In this document: positions 1 to 11,790 of the stretch, one piece after another
Layout: each line of letters opens with the position of its first letter
How positions within the stretch are numbered: the first letter of the stretch is position 1
Source: Gavia stellata
Taxonomy: Eukaryota; Chordata; Aves; Gaviiformes; Gaviidae
DNA length: 64,000 bases
Direction of reading: 5' to 3'
Assembly: GCF_030936135.1 (NCBI RefSeq)
Contig: NC_082599.1
Span: 10,061,472-10,125,471, forward strand
Notes under the pieces: generated by a model
Seen by the model: the letters and a program-made list of their open reading frames with translations, nothing else
What the model was told of the DNA's origin: nothing
Database searches by the model: none
Made by a program: the position numbers and the translations under genes

Positions 1-3000
1 AATGTCACATTTCTTTTCCTTTTTACTTGTTTGATGACACCAGCCTTTTTATTGCTGAAATTCCCACCATTTTCCCTTGTGGAGCCCTCATATCTAGACC
101 CTGAAGCTTCTCCACTTTCTACATCTCCAGCTGTGTCCTATATTGTCATCCTCACTGCTAAGACTCAACTTAATTTCCCATTTTCCATAACACATTCTCA
201 CTCTCAACCCTTCCAGCTCAGTTGCACCTGAAACTCAGCTCCCTACAGCTCCTCTCTTTCAATGTGTCTCCTCAAATCTCCCACATCCATGTTTCTTCTT
301 CTTTCGTTCAAAGCTTTCTTTCAAAGCCACATCTGTACTTTCATCACCTCCTACACTCCTTAGCTCTGGCAAATCCATCCTCTTCACCACCTTTCATGTA
401 TATCCCTTACTTTGTGCCACCCAATTTGTTTGGAACAAACTCAATTATTTATCAAATTCTCTCCCTCTCCCTTCTTCATCTAGGAAATAAAAACTTCACC
501 ATTACTAAACATACAAGCCATTCAGGTTAGCATGAGTGCATAAAATCATGGGTCTCTCTCATCTTACCCATAACATGCCATTGACGTTTGGGAAAGTATC
601 TATGGCTGATGTGGTCTTAAACAGGGTAAATCACAAAGTCCTGTTTCAAGAAATCTTGATCTTTGGAATAAAATCATATCTAAGAAATAATCAATCCTAC
701 CTCCAAGCACACGTATGGAGTCCCTCATATCCCCTGCAACATTTAAAAATAGATACATTTAAAATTTACTTCCATATATAACCCTTTATCAGAACTGAGA
801 ATTTTACCTACTCATATTTTTAAAAATGAACATCTAATTCTCCCCTGCAATTTACTCTTTGGGAACCAAAAGAATGCTTTAGGTATGCCAAACTCATTGA
901 ACACATGATACTTGCTAGATTTCTTTAGCTTTCTGCAAGCATCATGCTATGTGGTAATACCAAGAAGTTGTCCTAAGGGTTTGACATTAGTTCAAATCTC
1001 AGAGCTTTGATTGCCATCCAGACTAAAAGCATTTTGTAAGCATGCCAAATTAATAAAAATGCCTCCTTGATACAAGTCACCTGGCCTTGTATTACCCGTC
1101 TATACCCATTTACACCAGAAGAACAATGTAATTTCAATTTCGAGATTCCAGAGAGAGTTCAAAAGACATTTCATTCCACTTGGGAATACTCATTTATCTC
1201 CACTACATAAAAAACATAAAATCAGGGTAAGAAACAGCTCCTCTGCTGTAACGTAAGCCTGCCTATGCAGGCAATGGGTTGTTCTTTACTAAGTCTAAAT
1301 GTAATCACATTGTAGGTTCCATCTATCTGCAAAATATGGGTCCAAATTGGCTTTTCCCACCATTATGCTTTAACATTTCATATTTACTCAGCCTAAACTG
1401 AACAGTAGATTTTGCACAAAGGAACGTCTATTTATTAATTTATTTACATCAATAATGTGTTCTAGAAGGTAAGTATTTGAATTATATTCTTTGTCTCTTA
1501 AGACATATCCCAGTATTTATCATAAAAAAGGAAGAAGATTGCATATGGAAATGTAAATACATCAAAACACATTAGGGCCATCTAACTATAAAAGGAAAGA
1601 AAAGAGACTGTAAGTTAAGGAATAATAGGGCAACACCGGTCAATCTAAAAATATATCTGCAGAGGAAATCAGTCTAAAGGCAATGATGTGGTTTGTTGGT
1701 TTATTTTAAAGCGGGAAGAGGAGGGAAATAAAATAGATTTCAAAGACAGAGAAAATCCCGCACCATAAAGTGAGTCAAAACTAAAATGTTAGCTGAATCT
1801 AGATATGCCATGGAAAATCTAAAATATCTTTGTTTCATGAGTGCATTAAATATCTAAATAAGTAGTGTAGAATTGAATTAGCAGAGCCATAAAGCCCATA
1901 ATTCTGCTATGGCCTCATCCCTGAAACTCCAAAGAGAGAATGAATAGAAGCAACAGTAAAGCATTGCCAGAACTGAAACTAAATCACTTCCAAAAATGAA
2001 AGCTCTGATATTATAGGGTATATCATCTGTATCTCATACACATTCTTGAACTATCATAAGCAGACATTGCCACTCCACTCAGTCAAATGCTTTCTCCTTT
2101 TCCAGGTGTAGCTTACAACTGGGATACCTGAGTTGCAGCTCCATAATTTCCACAGAAGATCTTATCTAGTATCAAGCAAGTTCCTTCTATTAAAAAAATT
2201 CCCATATAAAACATATAGCCAAAGATAATGCTTTCAACTTTGGGTGCTGGTAGTCTGGTATAAATCTTACCCCATATAATGGAGAAACAGTAGCATGCTG
2301 TCAGAACACTGCATGCTATTGCAGAGATACAAATCTACTTCAACTTCCATCTTATCCCCAAAGCTCATTAACATGTGAAATTGCAAATGCTATGTAGGTC
2401 CTTATGCATGGTGGATAATCTTCTAATAATATTATTAATGATGTGTTGATATTAATAATATTGGCATATGGTCAGAAACACCTGGTTGCAAAAATCACAT
2501 GCTTTCCTTCTGAAGGCAAAAGATAAAAGTCTACTTTTGAAAGGGGAGCATGACAACTTGAATGGAATGCTGATCTACTTTCATAGAGTGCCAAATTTAT
2601 CTAATATCAACTCCAGAGTTTCACTAAATATCATCCAGTCCCACTTCTAAGGGCACCTCTCACTCTTCTTGCAGAATTTTCTCCATTTATGTTGCATTCA
2701 ATAAAAATTAATTAATCCTATTTCCATATGCATAGCTTGTTCTGAATGTCACTAAATCAATATAACATTCAGCTAATTTTATGCATTTCGGCAGGCTTTT
2801 GAGTCATCCTATAACTTATTAAGACAAACATTCATTGGTACCAAAGATCTAAAATGGGCATATACTGTAACGCTATTACAAAAGACGTATAATGGCATCT
2901 CAGGAAGCTGACACATTTAAGTAAGATTGGAGACATCACTGTTTACCCATCAATTTAAAATGTGAGAGAACACTGGTTACTGAAGAAAGAGTTGCAGAAG

Positions 3001-3309
3001 GCAAGGGGACAGTATAGACTCCTGACAGTGATAAAAAAATGTTTGTGTTATATAGAATTTTCTGTTGGCTGCTGCTGTGTTGTCCTCTGTAGCATAGTTT
3101 AGTATTCAGCAGCAATAGATATTTCTTTACATAACTCACAAACTATGCTTCATATAGTTTTAATTCCTTCATTTGTAATGAGTTCATAAAAACACATATC
3201 AAAGCTACTGAGCTGATGCAAGAGCTCACTATATCAGCATAATGTGCTGATATTTCACTACCACTACCAACCAGAGACAAGCAAAGCTGAGTTTAACTTT
3301 CCTAACTTC
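1..3309. other. AT-rich intergenic stretch, no gene seen
   Basis: No exon-like frame with matching splice sites was found here. The first 500 bases are noticeably pyrimidine-rich on the + strand, which yields short open frames (for example 31-231 and 222-530) full of Ser, Leu, Pro and Phe; these look like composition artefacts. The stretch also holds one short perfect inverted repeat (2428-2462, listed separately). The rest is ordinary AT-rich avian-type noncoding DNA that ends at the 5' edge of the CR1 insertion. Confidence 0.6.
2428..2462. repeat. 12-bp perfect inverted repeat
   Basis: The left arm AATATTATTAAT (2428-2439) is exactly complementary to the right arm ATTAATAATATT (2451-2462), with an 11-base loop. 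The arms are pure A/T, so it may be chance in AT-rich DNA or a small cruciform-prone site. No target-site duplication or element body was seen around it. Confidence 0.6.
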
Positions 3310-3316
3310 TCCTCTA

Positions 3317-3871
3317 TTGACTCCCCGCATCAAAACCACCTCAGTAAAAAATAGAAGACGGGTCATTGTCATAGGTGACTCACTTCTGAAGGGAGCGGAA
3401 GGCCCGATATGTAGACCGGACCCACCACATAGAGAAGTCTGCTGCCTCCCTGGGGTCCAGGTTAATGACGCAAAGAAGCAGCTTCCTTCCCTAGTACGGC
3501 CCCCAGATTATTATCCCCTTTTGATCTTTCAGGTAGGCAGTGATGAAGTAGTGAGAAGTCGTCCAAGGGCAATGAAGAGAGATTTCAGGGCCTTGGGACG
3601 TCTGGTCAAGGGATCAGGAGCAGAAGTCGTGTTCTCCTCTATCCCTCCAGTTGCGGGGAATGATGAGGGGATAAACAGGAAGAGCCAGCAGATCAATGCC
3701 TGGCTCCAAGCCTGGTGCTACCAGCAGGACTTTGGTTTCTTTGACCATGGCTTGATTTACCAGACACCAGGCTTGCTGGTAACAGACAGGAAAAGCCTAT
3801 CTCACAGGGGGAAGAGTGTTCTAGGACAAGAGTTAGCAGGGCTCATTGAGAGAGCTTTGAACCAGATTTGA
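3317..3871 (+). pseudogene. CR1 ORF1 relic (esterase domain)
   Basis: This 184-codon open frame matches the C-terminal half of CR1 ORF1, which in this family carries an SGNH/GDSL hydrolase-like domain thought to help the ribonucleoprotein. The nucleophile block VIGDSLL is visible, with Gly-Asp-Ser at 3374-3382. The block expected to hold a Gly-x-Asn-Asp motif instead reads VGSDEVV, so the oxyanion-hole Asn position looks lost. Family members usually have an upstream coiled-coil or zinc-knuckle half, which is absent here because of 5' truncation. The frame ends in TGA at 3869-3871, directly at the region where ORF2 begins in another frame. It is not an expressed host gene as far as the sequence shows. 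Confidence 0.85.
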
Positions 3872-4390
3872 AGGGGGACGGGGAGGTAACTGGGCTTGCT
3901 AGAGAGGCACCTAGGTGTAGTAGCTCAGCACTTGTGGGGCAGCATGCTAGTATTTTTGAGAACCAGAAGGCCTACCACCCCTCAAGGGCAAAAACTACGC
4001 ACACTACTCCCTCCCTGAAATGCTTATACACCAATGCACGCAGCATGGGGAATAAACAGGAAGAATTAGAGATCTGTGTGCGGTCACAGGGCCATGATCT
4101 CATTGCAATTACTGAGAAACGGTGGGATAGCTCATATGACTAGAACACTGTCATGGATGGCTATGTTCTTTTTAGGAAAGATAGGCCAGCAAGGCGAGGT
4201 GGTGGAGTTGCTCTTTATGTGAAAGAGTAACTGGAACGTATCGAGCTCTCCCTGGGGGCGGATGAAGAGCAAGTTGAGAGCTTGTGGGTAAAGATTAGGG
4301 GGCAGGCTAATATGGGAGACACTGTTGTAGGTATTTATTACAGGCCACCTGATCAGGATGGGGAAGCTGATGAGGCCTTCTACAGACAGG
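3868..4390 (+). pseudogene. CR1 ORF2 endonuclease relic, truncated
   Basis: The start of the CR1 ORF2 endonuclease is readable: LKCLYTNARSMGNKQEELE from about 4017, an ITE-like block with the catalytic Glu region, then GGVALYV and later YYRPPDQD near 4330-4360. In-frame stops occur at 4141-4143 (TAG, where CR1 normally has Trp) and 4228-4230 (TAA). After DEAFYRQ at about 4390 the protein jumps straight to sequence that normally lies just before the reverse transcriptase, and the frame shifts. The His/Asp catalytic blocks of the distal endonuclease are therefore missing. This half of ORF2 is dead. Confidence 0.85.
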
Positions 4391-4394
4391 TGCC

Positions 4395-6035
4395 ATGGTG
4401 ACAGATGATGCAGAGAAGGTGGAGTTACTGAATGCCTTCTTTGCTTCAGTCTTTACTGCTCCGGCCAAACCTCAGGAGTCCCAGACTTTGGAGGTAACAG
4501 AGAAAGTCTGGAAGAAGGAAGACTTTCCCTTGGTTGAGGAGGATCAAGTTACAGACCAGTTAAGTAAACTGGACATCCACAAGTCCATGGGTCCTGATGG
4601 GATGCACCCGCAAGTGCTGAGGGAGCTGGCAGAAGTCATTGCTGGGCCACTCTCCATCATCTCTGAAAGGCCCTGGAGAACAGGCAAGGTGCCTGATGAC
4701 TGGAGGAAAGCCAATGTCACTCCAGTCTTCAAAAAGGGCAAGAAGTAAGATCCAGGAAACTACAGGCCAGTCAGCCTCACCTCCATCCCTGGGAAGATGA
4801 TGGAACAGCTCATTCTGGGTGTCATCTCAAAGCATCTGAGGGAAAAGAAAGTTATCAGAAATAGTCAACATGGATTCACCAAGGGGAAGCCCTGCCTGAC
4901 CAATCTGGTAGCCTTCTACGATGGCATGACTGGATGGATAGATGAGGGGAAGGCAGTGGATGTTGTCTACCTTGACTTCATCAAGGCTTTCGACACCGTC
5001 TCCCACATCATCCTCACAGGCAAGCTTCGGAAGTGTGGGTTAGATGAATGGACAGTGGGGTGGATTGAAAACTGGCTGATAGATAGAGCTCAGAGGACTG
5101 TGATTAGTGGCACAGAGTCTAGTTGGAGGTGTGTAACAAGTGGTGTTCCCCAGGGGTCAGTCCTGGGTCCAGTCCTCTTCAATATATTCATCAATGACCT
5201 GGATGAAGGGATAGAGTGTGCCCTCAGCAAGTTTGCTGATGACACAAACCTGGGAGGAGTGGCGGACACACTGGGAGGCTGCGCTGCCATTCAGCGTGAC
5301 CTGGACAGGCTGGAGAGTTGGGCAGAGAGGAACCTGATGAAATTCAACAAAGGCAAGTGGAGGGTACTGCACCTGGGGAGGAATAACCCCAGGTATTAGT
5401 ACAGGTTAGGGGCTGACCTGCTGGAGAACAGCTCTGTGGAAAGGGACCTGGGAGTCCTGGTGGGCAACGGGATGACCACGAGCCAGCAATGTGCCCTTGG
5501 GGCCAAGAAGGCCAATGGCATCCTGGGGTGCATCAAGAAGAGTGTGGCTGGCAGGTCGAGGGAGGTTATCCTCCCCCTCTACTCTGCCCTGCTGAGGCCG
5601 CATCTGGAGTGCTGTGTCCAGTTCTGGGCTCCCCAGATCAATAAGGCCAGGGAGCTGCTGGAGAGGGTACAGCAAAGGGCTACGAAGATGATTAGGGGAC
5701 TGGAACATCTTTGTTATGAGGAAAGGCTGAAGGACTTGGGTCTTTGTAGTCTGGAGAAGAGAAGACTGAGGGGGGATCTTATCAATGCTTCTAAATCCTT
5801 AAGGGGTGGGTGCCAGGAGGATGGGGCCAGGTTTATTTCGGTGGTGCCCAGTGACAGGACAAGAGGTAATGGGCACAAACTTGGTCATAGGAAGTTCCAT
5901 CTAAACATGAGGAGGAGCTTCTTTACTTTGAGGGTGGCAGAGCACTGGAACAAGCTGCCCAGAGAGGTTGTGGAGTCTCCTTCTCTGGAGATATTCAAAG
6001 CTCGCCTGGACACATTCCTGTGCAATCAGCTCTAG
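4395..6035 (+). pseudogene. CR1 ORF2 reverse transcriptase relic
   Basis: One frame runs for 547 codons with only two internal stops, TAA at 4746-4748 and TAG at 5397-5399, and ends at TAG 6033-6035. Recognisable blocks are KSMGPDGMHP, the NYRPVSLTS block, [15 protein letters not shown] (first catalytic Asp), [20 protein letters not shown], and the catalytic FADDT box at 5232-5246. The C-terminal part has the typical CR1 blocks VQFWAP, RGLEHL and [14 protein letters not shown]. Both stops are single-base changes at codons that normally read Glu and Gln. The catalytic aspartates survive, but the enzyme cannot be made full length. Confidence 0.92.
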
Positions 6036-6098
6036 GTGACCCTGCTCTGGTGGGGGGTTGGACTAGATGATCTCCAGAGGTCCCTTCCAGCCCCTATC

Positions 6099-6122
6099 AT
6101 TCTGTGATTCTGTGATTCTGTG
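6099..6122 (+). repeat. CR1 3'-terminal 8-bp repeat (three copies)
   Basis: Three perfect tandem copies of ATTCTGTG close the element. This octamer tail is the classic 3' terminus of avian CR1 and marks the insertion boundary. The sequence changes abruptly to AT-rich flank after it. Confidence 0.95.
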
Positions 6123-7835
6123 ACTTTCAGGGCTTGATTCAGCTGCCCGGACACAAGCATCTAATGCCATCTGAGGTACCATAGAGACTCTGAATCATCC
6201 ACCTGACACCCATCAGATGTGACACAGGATTTGAGAGACCTACACCCTTCAGGAGTGGCAGCTGAGGGCCAGCCATGCTACCCTAAGGTATCTCAAAAGG
6301 CACTAGATATCTATGGCTAGGCAACTGAATCCCACCTCTTGTGATTTTAGCAATATGTTTACTAGAAGAAAGCTCTTGGGACAATGTTTGAGCTGTCATA
6401 AGCCACTGCATTATACTCTTTTATAAACTGAGCACACTCCATCATTAAGCTATTTAAATTTTTATCTCCCCGCTGTTTGTAATGGGAGGTGGCTCCAGAA
6501 CTTTAACTGCTCTTTCTGATACTTAAAAATGTTGTTCATATTGCCAGCCTTACTCATGCATGATTAAACCCATTTGTTTTAATGCCAGCATTATCTTCTA
6601 ACTTCAATAGCACTACTGTTTTTCCTCACTTGATAGGTTTACAGAGAGAAGCCATATATACACTTACACCACAGTGTTTGCCAGGCTAAACAATGCTAGA
6701 CTCTAACAATGCTTTTTGTGATGACATTAATACTCTTTATCACTACTGGAAACACTGTGTCTGAGACTTTGTTTGCCTTTTCTGCAGTCACTTTGGTGAA
6801 TCACAGTCATCATCTTGTTAACTAGCAGACTCCAGCCTTTCTACCCTCTTTGTCATTTTGAGTGGGTGAGCTTCCACATTACAGAAGATATCTTTTTATT
6901 AACCCTAATTTATACTATGATTTTTTATTTCATTTCTTTCTCTTCCTTCTTATATATCCAGCTAGGTTATCTTTTTACCACCATTCAATATATTCTTTCT
7001 TTGATAAAACATGAGCTCTCACCTTCACTCTTAATCATTGCAAGCTCTCCATTCTTTGGCATAACTGAGGAAGGTTTTTATTAGTTCAGAATTTACATCC
7101 TGGGCCAAGAAGAAAACAAGGTCGCTTTCTGTTGAGAGAATATGAGCAAGAAAGGAGCAGGAAAAAACAGATGAAAACAGTTGATTATCTGCAGGCAGAC
7201 AATCTAGCTTCTTATATTTGGGTATTTAAATCTGGTATCTAGAGAAAGGTATTGTGAACAGCATCTTGACTGGGCAGGGAACAATGCCAAAAGCAATGAC
7301 GGGACTCGTAACAACGGCACTACCATGGCCTTGCATGTACTCCAGTATATAAAGATGTACGTATGATAAACTGACCTTCCATTGTAAGAAACTTCCATTT
7401 GTGTTACAGTTTTCCAAGAAGTTGATGTATAATAATGACTTTTCCCTCAGAATGAGGCTATTTCCAAAACAACCATCTTCATCAAGATTAGTAGATTAAA
7501 AATATTGTGGGGAAGCAGACCCAGTATTGCAAGTTCCCTTTTCCAGCAGATGGCATTAGTATTTGCCTGCTGTTTAGTTCCCGAACGACCTCAAGTCCAA
7601 GGAAGCCAAAGATCTTGGCAGAAGAATCTCAGAACCTGAGTTCTTGACCTGTCTTGCTGAACTTGCAGCTTTTATACACCCTCCCTTGTCCTTTAATCTT
7701 CCCTCCAAATTATTTTATTCATCTTTTATCTGGATCTAGCAACATTAACCTGTGCAGGTCGATTTTTAAGTCAAAACCTAATTATTTAGATTCAGAATTA
7801 TTATTGTTTTATTTTATTTGCATCATTTGAAGCCT
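6123..7835. other. Intergenic spacer between two CR1 copies
   Basis: This is AT-rich noncoding sequence with no convincing exon, promoter or element. Short open frames such as 6815-7084 (+) and 7204-7417 (-) are hydrophobic or low-complexity and have no supporting splice sites or homology that I recognise. Confidence 0.5.
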
Positions 7836-9137
7836 CACCTCAGCTCCAGGGAATGTGATGGAGCAAATAATCCTGGAAACCATTTCCACACATCTGAAGG
7901 TCAAGAAAGTGATTGGGATTAGTCAGCATGCATTTATGAAGAAGAAATGCCTGACCATCCTGATAGCCTTCTACCATGAGATGATTGGCTTGGTGGGAGA
8001 AAGGACAGTGGTGGAGGAGAGCAGTGGATGATGTTCATCCTGACTCCAGTATGGCTTTCAGTGGTGTCTCCCTCAACACCCTCACAGAGAAACTGATGAA
8101 GTACAGGCCAGACAAGTAAACTGTGAGATGAACCAAAAACTTGCTGAACTGCTGGGCTCAAACAGTTGTGATCACTGGTATGAAATCCAGCTGGAGGCCA
8201 ATCACTAGTGGTGCTGAGGCCAATACTGTTTATCATCTACATTAATTAACTGGAAGATGGGACACAGTGCACCCTCAGCAAGTTTACAGATAATACAAAA
8301 CTGGGACAAGCGTTTAACAGACCAGATGGTTGTGCTGTCATTCAGAGGGATCTCCATGTGCTGGAGAAATGGGCAAAGAAGACTTTCATGGAGTTCAACA
8401 GAGGGAAACACAAAGTCTTATCCCTTGGGCGGAATAACCTCATTATAACCTGGCTGACCAGCTGGAATGCAGCAGAAAAGGACCTGGGGGGTCCTGGTGT
8501 ACACCAAGTTTAACATGATCCAGCAATGCACCCTTTCAGCAAAGGCCAACAGCATCCTGAGCTGCACTAGGAAGAGCACTGCTAGCAGGTCGAGGGACAT
8601 GATTCTTCCCTTCTACTCAGCGCTGGTGAGGGCAGATCTGGAGAGCTAGCTGTAGTGCTGGGCTCCCCACTATGAGATGTACACACACTGGAGCAAGTCC
8701 AGCAAAGGGCCACAAAGATGATTAAGATATTGGACCATCTGTCAAACAAAGAGAACTGGGATTGTTCAGCCTGGAGAAGAGAAGGCTCAGGGGGATCTTA
8801 TCAATGTGTATAAATACCTCATGAGATGGTGTACACAAGACAGAGCGAGACTATCTTCTCAGTGGTATCCAGGGAAAGGATGAGAGACAACGGGCACAAC
8901 TGAAATAGAAGGAATTCCATTTAAACATAAGAAAAAACTTTTATACTGTGAGGGTGACTGAACACTGGAACAGGTTGCCCAGAGAGGTTGTGGAGTCTCC
9001 ATCCTTGGATATATTCAAAACCTGACTGGACATGGCCCTAAGTAACTTGGTCTAGCTGACCCTGCTTTGAGCAGGAGGGCTTGGACTAGACAAACTCCAG
9101 AGGTGTCTTCCAACCTCAATCATTCTGTGATTCTGTA
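7836..9137 (+). mobile_element. CR1 LINE fragment, older, reverse-transcriptase part only
   Basis: The fragment begins inside the reverse transcriptase, at the block that reads like ...PGNVMEQIILETIS..., and runs to a 3' tail with one ATTCTGTG and one altered copy (9122-9137). Compared with the CR1 at 3.3-6.1 kb it carries many indels and substitutions. The catalytic box reads Phe-Thr-Asp-Asn at 8283-8294 instead of Phe-Ala-Asp-Asp. Readable late blocks include LSAKANSILSCTRKS near 8530-8580 and [16 protein letters not shown] near 8960-9005, the latter in the same order as in the first copy. It is an older insertion of a related CR1 subfamily, in the same orientation, and inactive. Confidence 0.92.
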
Positions 9138-11329
9138 ACTCTGGAAAGTAAATTGAAAGCTAAACAAGACTCAACTTTTGACCAAATTTTGTTAAACAAT
9201 AAAAATCTTATGGCTAGAGTTCCTTGAACTAATGAAATCCCTATTTCTCAAAAGTCCGCAACTTTCACTTCCCCCATACTGACAAGCCCCTCTTTGGAAG
9301 GATCAAGCCCCTCTGGTTTCTTACATGCCCTCTTATTCATATCTCACAGACTCTTTTAAATGCAGACCTTGAAGACTATTATGTGTAACTGAAGCATTTG
9401 ACATACCTCACTGCTGAGCTGTGACTCTATCAGCTTGGAGGTGACCCATCCTCAGCAAACCCCTTGCTTGCTGCCAGAGCTGTTCACTCCTTCCCTGAGT
9501 AACCCATCCAGTATTGCCAGTGTACTTAGTGTTTGATCAAGGTTACCTTTCCTTGACAGGAAGCATTTCATTTCCTTCCCTTCCACCAATCAGGCTACAG
9601 GGCCCAGTCCAGAACATACCACAGAAGAGTTCAGATGAATTAAACGAACCCTTCAGTCTCTCACTGGTTGCAATCAAGAAAGGAGACAATTAACACACAT
9701 AGGAAGTAACAAATTTGGGATTCACCTCTTCTAATTTCAGATGAGGCACATAGTCCGAGCTAGGTCTCTAGGCTCCATCTATAATAAATGGGGTAGAGCA
9801 GCACCTTCACAAGAGGATGCAATTCATCCCTAAGACAGGAGGCACAAGTTGCTATCTGAAGAAGCCTCCCCTTCCCCCTTCACTCTGTTACTCCTAAACA
9901 AGAATTTCAGGCAGCAAGTCAGCTGGACTGAACCCCATGCCATTTCCTACACATTACCTTTGTCCATTTCCACATTGATATTATTGCTCTTCCCCTTTCC
10001 TCAGCCAAATGCAAGTCCATTTGAATTTGCTTCCACTATGTCTCCTGACTTAGTAAATCAAACCCATTGTAAGGCACAAAAGCAAAGGCTTTCTTCAAAT
10101 CCAAATAAATTATGTTCAATGTCTCAGGATTGCCTCCCAATCTGCTAGTGTATATAATGCATTTAAATGATACGTATGCATATGAATGGTGATTGCTCCT
10201 TATTGAAACGCACATCTCTAAACACCCTGTAATCTTGTTCCTTACCAGTGTCTCCCAGAAATTATTCCAGCATAAAAGGCTTTCTTCTTCATCCTCAAAC
10301 CGGTTTTAAAGCCATACAACACAAACTGTTACTCAAGCTCTTATATTATCATTGTATTTATCATTTATTCCCTTTGCTCGCATACACAGTTTTAAGTGTT
10401 TTCCAAATGTATAAGGGAAATTCTTGAGACTGGAATTTGGCTGCAGATTAGGAGAACAAGCAATACATGAAAGACAGAAAAGAAAGAGACTCCTAATATT
10501 CTTGTCAAAAATGAGCTATTATTTAGAGACATCATCTGATGCTTATTGCCAAGAGTAGGAGACTTTTTCTTTTTGCAATGATTTTTTTGCAGCCTGAATT
10601 CTTTTCCCATCAGGCAGTCCCCCAGAACCATCTGATCTCCTAAATGAGCAAAGTAAATGAGTTGCCCTTTCTCTGCCTATGTCTTATGCATTCTGATTCT
10701 GTATCCACCGATTAAAACCCCGATTGACTCAAAGAGGCATTAAATCAGGACACATTGTCTCTGAAAAATATATAAAGGCTTTCCTAGAAGATTTCAATCA
10801 TACCTAGGGATATATTTTTACTGAGTCTCAACTGCTGTCAAATGGCAGTTCTTCCAATTTGCCTACTAACACTGTGACCAGAAGTAAATTTCACAATCGT
10901 ATCAAAATGAATTAAAAACCTAAACTTTATTTCCCAGTTGACTTAGGTACTTCAGACGCAAATCACATTGAAAACCTCCTACCTGCCTAAATACCTTTTG
11001 AAAATCGACTACTTCGTAGCCCTTTCCCAAAGAAACCTACACTCTCACTGTTAAGTTACAGATCTGACTATTTATTTTCTTTCAAGTAACAAGGTGAAAT
11101 TTTTTTCAGAAAACAGATTTCATCACCAGAAGAAAAAAAAATCATCTTCAAGAACGATGACATTTAAAATATGCTAGTTGCAGTATGATTCTTGCATGAA
11201 CAGGTGATGAAAGAAATGCATTTCTTCCTGCCAAAACTAACAGCTGTATTATTAAAAATATTGTTAGGATTGTGCAAAAATCCAGTCAGATTACTATTGT
11301 GAAAAAATACCTCATCTGCTGCTTCTTTT
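9138..11329. other. Intergenic, nothing specific seen
   Basis: AT-rich noncoding DNA with no recognisable repeat body. Short frames (for example 9849-10148 + and 10392-10631 -) lack splice signals or known motifs and are treated as chance. Confidence 0.5.
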
Positions 11330-11790
11330 TAATACAGTAGCAAATATACTGCCTGGTTTGGCTTCATGCCAAGATTAATTTTAAATTGGACCTCATGAAA
11401 TATTTATGAGGTCCAATTTAATGGGATTGCTTTCCCTGGCATTAAGCCTGTGTGGATAGCATCTTAAACACTGCTGTTTTTAACAGAACCTCAAGACACA
11501 CACACAAAAAATCCTTGGGTATTAATAGGCTTATTAATAAATTGTTTAACACTATGACAGTATATTTTAGAAGTATTTTGACAGGCCCTTTGCAGTGAAT
11601 CTTTACCTGCTTTTCTCTAAGCCTGCACTTTGCACTCTGTCAAACAAATGCTGCTTAGCATTTAGCAAAATGGTAAATCATCATTAGCTAGAAATAAGCT
11701 GAAGTAAGCGTGAGTAAAGAGCTAATCACCCTTAGATAGGCTTCGTGAGGAACTGACAGTGCTCAGAAAGCTACAGACACCACTCATCTC
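11330..11790. promoter_or_regulatory. Possible conserved noncoding element
   Basis: This stretch looks like vertebrate conserved regulatory DNA more than neutral spacer. It has a perfect 16-bp inverted repeat (11381-11421) and clustered homeodomain-type cores (ATTA/TAAT) such as AAATCATCATTAGC and GAGCTAATCACC near 11675-11730. It shows no repeats and little low-complexity sequence. This is a judgement of texture only; a multi-species alignment is needed, and no target gene can be named. Confidence 0.25.
11381..11421. repeat. 16-bp perfect inverted repeat (hairpin)
   Basis: The left arm TTAAATTGGACCTCAT (11381-11396) pairs exactly with ATGAGGTCCAATTTAA (11406-11421) around a 9-base loop. Unlike simple AT palindromes the arms contain a mixed core (GGACCTCAT). 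It is too short for a usual pre-miRNA stem. It could be a dimeric protein-binding site or a cruciform. Confidence 0.85.

Larger units (their letters stand above)
3310..6122 (+). mobile_element. CR1 LINE retrotransposon, 5'-truncated and internally deleted
   Basis: This non-LTR retrotransposon copy reads in order as: the C-terminal half of ORF1 with a GDSL/SGNH esterase-like domain, the start of the ORF2 apurinic-type endonuclease, a long reverse transcriptase, and the avian CR1 3' end with three ATTCTGTG copies at 6099-6122. CR1 moves by target-primed reverse transcription and ends in a short microsatellite, not poly(A). Here the 5' end is missing, much of the endonuclease is deleted at about 4390, and several stop codons interrupt ORF2, so the copy cannot move on its own. 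The broken frames still read clearly as CR1 protein, so the insertion is only moderately old. GC content is clearly higher than in the flanks. The 5' boundary is estimated to within about 15 bases. Confidence 0.95.
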
